Part shown: positions 56,542 to 64,000 of the stretch, piece after piece | Layout of the letters: each line of letters opens with the position of its first letter | Position numbering within the stretch: the stretch's first letter is position 1 | Assembly: GCA_030770535.1 (NCBI GenBank) | Contig: JASVEC010000006.1 | Coordinates: 558,001-622,000 of the forward strand | Direction: 5' to 3' | From: Batkoa obscura | Taxonomy: Eukaryota > Entomophthoromycota > Entomophthoromycetes > Entomophthorales > Batkoaceae | DNA length: 64,000 bases | The notes under the pieces: generated by a model | Databases searched by the model: none | Seen by the model: the letters and a program-made list of their open reading frames with translations, nothing else | What the model was told of the DNA's origin: nothing | Translations under genes and position numbers: made by a program

Positions 56542-57435
56542 ATGAGCACTTCAGCTTTTTTATTGTATGAGCATCGAAGTAAGATTGTAAACCATTTTTC
56601 TAACGGTGTATCCGCTATTTTTTGTGCTATTGCATTATTACTTACGCTCATGTTAAGAGTAATAAACAAAAAATTGAATAAATCTATCTCTTTTCGACTA
56701 TCTATCTTTATATTGATAGGTGACCTATTATTCAGTATATTTCAAATTATGGCAGTTCATTCCACATCAGATTTTATGTGTCATATAGCTACAGCAGGAT
56801 TTCTATTTGCTACTCTAATTTCATTATTGTATACAGCATCTGTTGCTTTGAATTTGGTATTAGCCATCATTTTCAAAATTTATTGTGGTCAATATATGAA
56901 ACTAGCTTTATATATAATCCCTTTTTTAGTATCACTTATTGTAAGTATACTGCCATTAGCATTCAAGCAAATTTCATTTAGAATTGTCTCATGTTGGTTT
57001 AGAGAAGAGGAGTCTGAGGGATTGAATTGGGCATACGCAACTAATTACATCTGGATAATGGTTACAATTGTGTTTTGTACTTTGGTGTTTCTTTCAGTCA
57101 CTATTTATTTAATTATTCAAAGGTCAATATTTCGATCTTCGTATCAAGGAATGGAAACAGATAAGCTTGAAATTAAAACACGAACAATTGTAAAATTGTT
57201 AATGTATCCATTAACACCGATTATATGTTATACTTTAATAATGGTTAAATTGATTTTAATATCAAGGGGGGTTGTATTAGAACCCGAAGCAGACTATTCC
57301 TTAAACATTACAGCTACTTTTTTTAAAGGTTTTCAAGGCTTTTTTAATGCTTCGATTTTTTTATCTAATAGTCTATTGTACAAAGAAGCTGAGTTAGCTT
57401 TTAAAAAATTAAAAAGGGGGCAGTTTAGTGTTTAG
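56542..57435 (+). CDS. Seven-helix receptor, cAMP-receptor/Git3-like GPCR
   Basis: Single exon, 297 aa. Seven hydrophobic helices can be placed at about residues 19-40, 52-74, 82-110, 118-140, 168-195, 222-245 and 262-282, with short loops. RVINKKLNKSISFRLSIFILIGDLLFS (in two parts: RVINKKLNKS, then FRLSIFILIGDLLFS) is typical of the first cytoplasmic loop and second helix of cAMP-receptor-like fungal GPCRs. A Cys before helix 3 (DFMCHIATAG) and one in the second outer loop (VSCWFREEE) could form the usual disulfide. The C-terminal tail is short and basic (KKLKRGQFSV). Ligand unknown; such receptors are numerous in some early-diverging fungi. A ruined tandem copy lies upstream at 54155-55270. 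The promoter has a good TATA box at 56459. Confidence 0.85.
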   Translation: MSTSAFLLYEHRSKIVNHFSNGVSAIFCAIALLLTLMLRVINKKLNKSISFRLSIFILIGDLLFSIFQIMAVHSTSDFMCHIATAGFLFATLISLLYTASVALNLVLAIIFKIYCGQYMKLALYIIPFLVSLIVSILPLAFKQISFRIVSCWFREEESEGLNWAYATNYIWIMVTIVFCTLVFLSVTIYLIIQRSIFRSSYQGMETDKLEIKTRTIVKLLMYPLTPIICYTLIMVKLILISRGVVLEPEADYSLNITATFFKGFQGFFNASIFLSNSLLYKEAELAFKKLKRGQFSV

Positions 57436-57843
57436 CCAGGCCTAGCATTTAGTTTCCAGTTTTTCAAATTTGTCTGTATTTTTTTTGACAACTGTGCTTC
57501 ATTTATAATAAAATATTTGATTATAAATATAATAATTCTAATATTTTTAATTCTCTGCTGCTACAAAATTTAAAATGGTATATAGTAAATATAAAGTTCA
57601 GGCAAAGCTAAAATATTTTATTATGAAAACCAAAATCAAATTATTTGGTTTCATTAAATTTAAAATTGGAATATTCTTAATCATAAAAGCTGATTATCAA
57701 TTCGCTGCTCCTCCACTACTTATTCCAACATAGTACCAAGATAAATGAAGCTAAAAGCAAAATAAACATACACGTTAACTTAAAACGTTGAGAATTTGGT
57801 GTTCCAAGGTTTGGGAAAGATAATAAAAATTAAACAGTTCCTT

Positions 57844-57948
57844 AAATGGGGATGTATTTTTGTATTTAAGAATTTTACTAACAATTTTTCCACTCAAATG
57901 GCGTTTAAAAAATGGAAAAGTGATGAAACCAAAATAAACACCCCCAAA
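57844..57948 (+). mobile_element. Family A MITE-like element, copy 12
   Basis: AAATGGGGATGTATTTTTG at the left and CACCCCCAAA at the right; both sides are flanked by AA, as in copy 8. The core palindrome is changed (GGCGTTTAAA). Confidence 0.82.
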
Positions 57949-58391
57949 TATAATATAAAGCTTCTTGACCTGACATAATAAATAAACTCACGTTTGAATA
58001 AACTGTTTTTTTTATCATAAAGATTATCCTGATTAAAATATGATTTTGTTAATAATTCTTCAATATTGAAGCATAGATCATTAAACTAAATATTTTGAAT
58101 GCTCAATAGTAAAGAAATCTAATGTAACGAATTTGTTGACAAGTAGTCAAGATAAGCTATAGCCAATGTAGCTGATTTCACAAAAATCAAAGGGTAAATT
58201 CTTTTTCAATATTTAGCTAATGATATTTTTAAATTTTACATTGGATAAAAAATGAACAAAATGGAAAGGCGTTTCTATATTAAATTTAAAATAGTAAAGT
58301 TCAATATAAATAATCATTGCTTTTCAAATAGACTACTAAAATTAAAAGCCTTCTCACAATCTTAATAGTAGATTAAGGATGTTTTAAACTT

Positions 58392-58430
58392 CATTTCATA
58401 GCATTTCATAGCATTTCATAGCATTTCATT
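58392..58430. repeat. 10-bp tandem repeat
   Basis: Almost four perfect copies of CATTTCATAG lie about 190 bp upstream of the cullin-4-like start codon. Confidence 0.85.
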
Positions 58431-58620
58431 TACTTTAAAATAAATTTCGATAATTTCAAAAAACAATAGCTTACTCTACTAATCTGCATTTTAAATTTAT
58501 CAAAATCAACATCATAGCCAATATGATGATGATGATTTGACAAAAAGAGTTTAACAAATCGCAGCTTACTCTCCTTTTAGTAAAACTTAAAAGCTAATTA
58601 AAAATTTGATTTTTTCAACA

Positions 58621-61600
58621 ATGAAACAAAGCTTTATGGAGCACTTCAAAAGCTGCATCGAAGGCCAAGATGGAGATAGTACTCTACAGGATTTATCCTC
58701 GAGCCATAGTTATAAGCCAAAGAGATTAATGATTAAAAACTTTAAAGGTACTAATTGCTTGATGCTAATTAAAAGAAACATTCTAAACTTTCTTTGAAAT
58801 TGCTTAGAGCTACCTTCTTTACCCGCAGACTTCAAAGAAACTAACTGGAAAAAGCTTGAAACTTCAATCATTGATGCATTCGATAATAGTGGACATAAAT
58901 TGAGAGCGCAAGAGCTTTATAAAGTAAATATTATAATGTGAAACTAAGATTTAACTTACATTTAGTGTTGTGAAGTTTTATGTCGTCAAGGGCACGCCAG
59001 TTATATCCACAAAAATTTAAAAAGTTTACTAGAACAGAGAGTAGATAGTAAGTTTGAGTTTTTAAAAAGGTATTTGCACCATTATAAAATCAAGAGATGT
59101 ACTCATTGTTTTTTAAAAGTCAGAATAATGATAAGTTGGGACACGTTGTATTGGCTCAAAATATCTGGGAAGACTATATTAATAAAATGGTAAGGCATAT
59201 AGTAATGCTTTAAAATTTTGTCCTTATTTATATATATATAAAATAGCAAGAGATACGTTCTATTTTTATATTCTTGGACCAGTATTATGCTTTACCTACT
59301 CCTGGGGTTCCTTCTGTTTGGTAGATATTATATATTTAAATTAGAAAGCTTGTTAATTTTTAAGGGATATGGGGTTAAATATATTCAAGGATAGGATAGC
59401 AACTCAAGAAGATATTGCAAGCAACACTATTTATATTATTTTGGATTTATTACAGAAAGAAAGGTAAGATAAACTTAATGAAATATAGGCGAAATATTTA
59501 TTTTTTGTAGACAGGGAGAGGAGGTAGATGGTGCCTTGGTTAAAAACTTGGTGAAAATGTTACATGACATTGGTAAATACGATCAAAAATTCGAACAAAT
59601 GGTAGTCAACCAAGCAGAAGAATATTATAAAGCATTGAGTGAGAACGAGATCAAGCCTTTGAATTTGGAGAATAATTTGAATTTAGTTGAACGAAAACTC
59701 AGGAGAGAAACTGAAAGGGCTCGTAACTATTTATCTAAAAATAGTTTGAATCCAGTGTTGAATGTAATCCATAAATACATGATCGTAGATTCTACAAAAA
59801 AATATTTAGACGAGGATTTTAGTAGAGCTTTGCTTGATGGTAATCATCCAGTGTTAGCCATGTTGTTTCGAGTTTTTAAAGAAGCAGATGTGTTGGATCA
59901 ACTTAACAAAGCTTTTTTCGAGGTTGTATTGGTAATTTGCATTATTAAATTAAATATGAATCCATTTACTCAATATAAAATATATGTAGGAAGTGGGTAC
60001 TAAAACTATATCCAATCCAGAAAAAGATAAAGAGATGATTGAAGACATTCTGCAATATCGTGAGAAGATGGTTGTTATTGTCAACCAAGATTTCCAAAAC
60101 CCAATTGAATTTCATCGCTCTTTAGTTAGAGCATTTGAAGATTTCATGGCTACTCGCGGCTCAGCACCAGCTAAATTATTAGCTAAAGCATTAGATTCAG
60201 TATTGAAATCTGGAAATCTTAAACTCACGGACGAGCAAGTGGACCAGAAATTGGATAAATTGTTTTCGTTATTTAAGTTTATTCAAGGTAAGTTTGATTT
60301 GATAGTGTAAAGTAGATAATACTAACTAGTATATTTTAGGTAAAGATATCTTTGAAGCATTTTATAAGCAATCTTTAGCAAAGAGATTGTTGTTAAATCG
60401 CTCTGCTTCGTATGATACTGAGAGGTTTATGATTACTAAATTAAAAGGAGGTAAATAAGGAATATTTCATGTATATTTGATAGGATGGCTAATATTTGAT
60501 AACAATAGAAATTGGATCTGAATATACAGAAAAATTGGACGGCATGTTTAAAGATATTGAAGTATCAGATGATATGACAAAATTATATAAAGTAATTAAT
60601 TTGTTGATGTTATTTTAACATTCTCTTATACCATTAGGAAAAATACCCAGATTTACCTTACAACTTTGATATCTCAATAAATGTACTTACACAGGCTAAT
60701 TGGCCAACCTATTCTCCTTCTCCAGCCAAATTACCACCAAAGGTAGTATTACTAGTAGATATAATGAAAACAAGTCAAATTCTAACTTAATACAATAGAT
60801 GGAAGCAGCTTTACAGCATTTTACAACATATTATAATGAGCAACATTCAGTACGCCGATTATTTTGGCAACACTCGCTATCTAAAGCGGTTTTGGTTGGG
60901 AATTTTATAAAAGTAAAGTTCTATTTTAGCTTTGAAAACAGGAAATTGAATGAATTTTTTGATAGGGTAGAAAAGAATTGACAGTGTCTTTGTTTCAAGC
61001 ACTTGTCCTTTTGTTGTTTAATCAAAAGCACTCTAAAGGATTTACTATGAAAGAGATTAGAGAGATGACTGAAATTGGTAATTTTAATTAAAAAAAGCAT
61101 TCATTTTACACTTTATTAAAATATTTATCAGAAAACGATCAGCTTAAACTTATATTGGCTTCGTTATCATCCAACAGAATACAGTTACTTTTTAAATCAC
61201 CAGACGTAAGTGGGCTGCTTGAATATTAGTTTCGTTTTTAAATATTTAATATCTTTACCATAGAGACATGTGTTTTCTGATCGTGATGTTTATACTTTTA
61301 ATGAAGATTTTGAGTCACCAGCTCAGCGTATCAAAGTTAATGCTCTACAACTAAAAGATACTGTAAGATTGTTTGTGTTAGCCGGATATATTTATAACTA
61401 ATTTTAACTTAGGTTCGTGGTGATAATCGAATTCAAGATATGGTGATCCATAATAGACAGTTTTTGGTAAGCTCTATATAATTTAGTCTAATTTTTAGAC
61501 ATAATATATTTATAATCAATGTCATTTATTTAGATTGATGCTATTATTGTTCGATTGATGAAAAGTAAAAAGAGAATGATGCATGTTGATCTAATGAGCG

Positions 61601-61728
61601 AAACGCTTAAGGGTTTACAGTTTCCAGTAGAACCAGCAATGATTCGTTTAAGAATTGAAAATTTAATTGAAAGAGACTTTTTGGAAAGAGATCCAGATGC
61701 TATGGATATATTGATTTATCTTGCTTAA
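58621..61728 (+). CDS. CUL4: Cullin-4-like scaffold of an E3 ubiquitin ligase
   Basis: Seventeen exons: 58621-58747, 58808-58923, 58966-59047, 59120-59190, 59247-59320, 59365-59463, 59511-59931, 59990-60287, 60340-60450, 60509-60591, 60638-60742, 60799-60912, 60966-61077, 61132-61205, 61264-61362, 61413-61466, 61534-61728 (introns 42-72 nt). All join in frame to 744 aa. The order of blocks follows CUL4: KRLMIKNFK and [13 protein letters not shown] at the start, [107 protein letters not shown]. The neddylation region is [17 protein letters not shown], and the C-terminus is IYLA. In other organisms CUL4 binds DDB1 through its N-terminus and Rbx1 through its C-terminus, acting in DNA repair and replication licensing. 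Confidence 0.93.
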
Positions 61729-61968
61729 TTAAATTTATATTATATTATTATAAATACATAAATTATTACAGATTATTCTATCCACTATTTTAATATTATT
61801 TACTTGTTACTTCATTCGACTTATCAGGATGACAATTCATATTTTTAATATGCCATAAATGCTTCTCTTTAGCTAAATTTAATTGGCTCATAGAAATACG
61901 TTTATTTATCGAACTAAAAATCTAATTCCTCTCCAATTCAGCTTTTATTTTTAACCTCTACAGCTCAC
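61729..61968. other. Short intergenic region
   Basis: 240 bp between the cullin-4-like and PHD-finger genes, same strand. No distinct element seen. Confidence 0.3.
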
Positions 61969-63766
61969 ATGGATAGCATCAGACGGAAACAACCCCTTGA
62001 ATCAACCAATAAATCTCCTATCAGATCTAAAGAGGACTTAAGTAATATCAAAACAAGTAAGAAACAGCCGTTCAAATACGCACTTGCTTTAGCCAAAGCC
62101 AGGGTACATGCACATACTAAAAATTTGCCATCCCCGAGTATTAAGATATTGATGGAAAACAAACATTATGTAGACTTTAGACCTGGGGCCATGGGCGAGT
62201 CAGAACTTATTTCTAGGAAAGAAAGGTAAATGGCATTTAAAATTCTCGAGGATTAGATGTTAATTGAATTGAAAATAGGGTATTAAAGGAGAGAAAGAAA
62301 AGGGAAGTTTTAATAAAAAAGTTAGTAGAAAAGGTAGAAATAGGAGATAGAAAAAACCAAAATGAAGAGGGAGATAAAGAAGAGGAGATAATAAAGTTTA
62401 ATGAGCTAGCGATGGAAAATTATGATTTATATAAAAACGATAAAAAAAAGGTAAGATTAACTTATTATGAATTTAGGAATAGATATTAATTTATCTTTTT
62501 AGAAGCTAAAACATATAAGTAAATCACTAGTTATTGTATTTAATTTAGCTTTATTTAAAATACTATAATTATAGAAATAGCGGGTTCAGAAGATAAAAAA
62601 GTATTTAAATGTTTAGGATGTAACAAAGAATATTTTAATAAAACGGTGTTTAATGTACATAGAGATAGTGAATGTAAGATTAGGAATAAAGTAAGTTTTA
62701 AACTGGGAATAATTAAATAAAACAAGTTTATTTTAATAATAATTAGGAAACAATTCAAAAGATGATGCAAATAAGTGGGGTAAAAAAAGTGGGGAAGGAC
62801 AATATTTCATGTTACTGTAGAGATAATAATGAGATGGGTAACACCCCATTGGTCCAATGTGATTGGTGCTTATGTTGGCTACATTACTCTTGTCTATTGA
62901 GGAGTGGAGATATACCAGGATGGAATGAAAGTTTGCACCCAAATGTGAATTTGAATTATGAAGTGCCAGTAGAGCCACCGCATCAACTGTATTGTAAGAG
63001 GTGTGTTTATTTGGTAACTGAGTTTGAAAGGGATCAAAGGGATTATAAAGACGAGATTGTGTTACAGGAGAATATCAATAGTAAGAGGACTGGAGACCAA
63101 AGAAAATTTAAAAAAATATTGCCAAAGAAAAAGAGCTCAGTATTGGAAAAGCAGCTTTTGCAAAGGGCAGCTTTGAACTTTCAAACCTTAGGCCGGAAGG
63201 TTTTAGATGAAGAGAATTTGGAGCTTGGGAATAGTAATTCCGAGGTAGATAATGGTGTTTTGGAAAATGGTATTAAAGATAGGTTTACGAAAATTGTACC
63301 AAGAAAAGATGTAAAACAAATTAAAGCATATAGCCCTAATCAAGAGCAAATTAAAGGAATTGAAAATGGCAAACTTATCGAGCACAAAATAAGAAAAAAT
63401 TTACCATCTAATAATGCAAGCAAAAATCATAATATTTCTAAACCTTATACCACTCAAATGAATCCTAAAAGTCAACGTAATGGTGATGCAAATATAAACA
63501 GTAATAGTCAACTTATGAATGATCAACCTGTTGGGGTAAATGCTCAAGAAAGTATTAATGGTAAACTAAATGAATATTATACTAAAATTAATTCCAATAA
63601 ATATTTAGATAAAATAATTAATAATCTAGAAGTTTTAAACAATGATACAATCAAAACAAAGGGAAGCTCGGATAATTTAAAAGATAATTTAGTTATAAAT
63701 AATGTATCAAAACAAAAAGAAGCTGTAAATAAAGAAAGGCAGACTAAGTCAAATAAAAAGAAATAA
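61969..63766 (+). CDS. PHD-finger protein with an additional Cys/His finger
   Basis: Five exons (61969-62225, 62279-62450, 62503-62518, 62575-62690, 62747-63766; introns 52-56 nt) give 526 aa. Residues about 1-85 are basic and include HYVDFRPGAMGESELI. About 86-145 is a highly charged, probably coiled segment. A FKCLGCNKEYFNKTVFNVHRDSEC finger-like motif (printed here as FKCLGCNKEYF then VFNVHRDSEC) lies near 160-185. A PHD finger follows (about 205-275), with the C4HC3 pattern CYC, CDWCLCW, HYSC and YCKRC. The aromatic residue just after CDWC supports histone-tail binding. The C-terminal half is Asn/Lys-rich, basic and probably disordered, ending KSNKKK. This should be a chromatin-associated nuclear protein; the family is not identified. 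The third exon is only 16 nt and is required to keep the frame. Confidence 0.8.
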
Positions 63767-64000
63767 ATTGTTACAACTAAATCAAATAACGGACTAATCA
63801 ACTGAGTTAATTAAACTGCATTTAAGTATTAATAAATGAGCCAAACTTTATCATTTAATATCATATAAACTATATAGCCCCATATAATAATTTTAAGCTT
63901 TAATACAAGAAATTATTTTATTATAAAACGCAAAAAATACTTAATACTCTTAAGCACATAAATTGACTGGTGTTTCAGGGCTAGACCAGGTAGTGATCGT
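63767..64000. other. Right-edge intergenic DNA
   Basis: 234 bp after the PHD-finger gene with no recognised feature. The last 35 bp are less AT-rich and may belong to a feature that continues outside the window. Confidence 0.3.

Larger units (their letters stand above)
57436..58620. other. Intergenic region before the cullin-4-like gene
   Basis: 1.2 kb. Holds one family A copy (57844-57948) and a 10-bp tandem repeat (58392-58430). The 60-codon frame at 57796-57978 runs across the family A element and is not a gene. Confidence 0.5.

Noticed and set aside
57796-57978. 60-codon open frame
   Set aside because: It reads through family A copy 12 and has no protein-like features.
59095-59119. Alternative acceptor for cullin-4 exon 4 at 59094 (after ATCAAG)
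   Set aside because: It gives a different frame that stops before the donor at 59191; using the acceptor ending at 59119 gives [17 protein letters not shown], which continues properly into [13 protein letters not shown].
1-64000. CRISPR arrays, prophage, bacterial-type defence genes
   Set aside because: None seen. The only regular spaced repeats are the 39-bp coding array and small tandem repeats; all genes are eukaryotic with spliceosomal introns.
1-64000. Retroelements or LTRs
   Set aside because: No reverse-transcriptase, integrase or capsid-like frame and no long terminal repeats were recognised; the repeated elements are short, with inverted ends.

Overview
The window is nuclear DNA from a very AT-rich fungus. 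Genes are interrupted by short GT-AG introns (about 40-72 nt) with AT-rich interiors. The content is fungal: chitin synthase with a myosin-like N-terminus, a PTR2-type peptide transporter, a hybrid histidine kinase, mitochondrial DNA polymerase gamma, secreted tyrosinase, cullins. Na+/K+-ATPase-like P-type pumps together with a cAMP-receptor-like seven-helix receptor point to an early-diverging fungus. My best guess, from base composition and this mix, is an entomophthoroid such as Conidiobolus; this is inference.

Layout. 1-455: end of an unknown membrane protein. 937-2388: secreted His/Asp/Gly/Tyr/Lys repeat protein. 3898-5514: peptide transporter. 6033-6452 (-): small secreted Lys-rich protein. 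7160-7232 (-) and 13393-13465 (+): two identical tRNA-Phe genes. 7708-8841: unknown protein with two C-terminal membrane helices. 8988-9370 (-): zinc-ribbon protein. 9726-12218: cullin-3-like. 14635-19689: chitin synthase. 20089-22484: candidate Mad3/BUB1-type checkpoint protein. 23041-24088: mitochondrial oxaloacetate-type carrier. 24285-25703 (-): tyrosinase. 28537-31764 and 34853-38065: two paralogous type IIC P-type ATPases. 41773-44413: hybrid histidine kinase. 45292-46451 (-): mitochondrial NADH-cytochrome b5 reductase. 47102-50401: DNA polymerase gamma. 50620-52453 (-): arginyl-tRNA synthetase. 54155-55270: broken receptor copy. 56542-57435: intact seven-helix receptor. 58621-61728: cullin-4-like, 17 exons. 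61969-63766: PHD-finger protein.

The long gene-poor stretches (25.7-28.5, 31.8-34.9, 38.1-41.8, 52.5-58.6 kb) carry small non-autonomous repeats. Family A (about 104 bp, inverted ends, TA target duplication) has 12 copies. Family B (about 145 bp) has 2 clear copies and one weak one. Family C (about 170 bp) has 2 copies in opposite orientation. Two family A copies sit inside the receptor pseudogene, and the intact paralogue next door serves as the empty-site control.

The strongest observations are: (1) the ATPase paralogues are identical over 1251 bp and 315 bp of cytoplasmic-domain sequence but diverged in their membrane segments, a gene-conversion mosaic; (2) the chitin synthase keeps a myosin-head-like N-terminus whose ATP-binding P-loop has been replaced; (3) family A insertions can be resolved to the base in the pseudogene; (4) the His/Asp/Tyr repeat gene has a recently expanded 39-bp array. 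I saw no CRISPR, prophage or bacterial-type system. Gene models with introns were built by reading splice sites by eye and by continuity with known family sequences; no alignment was run.
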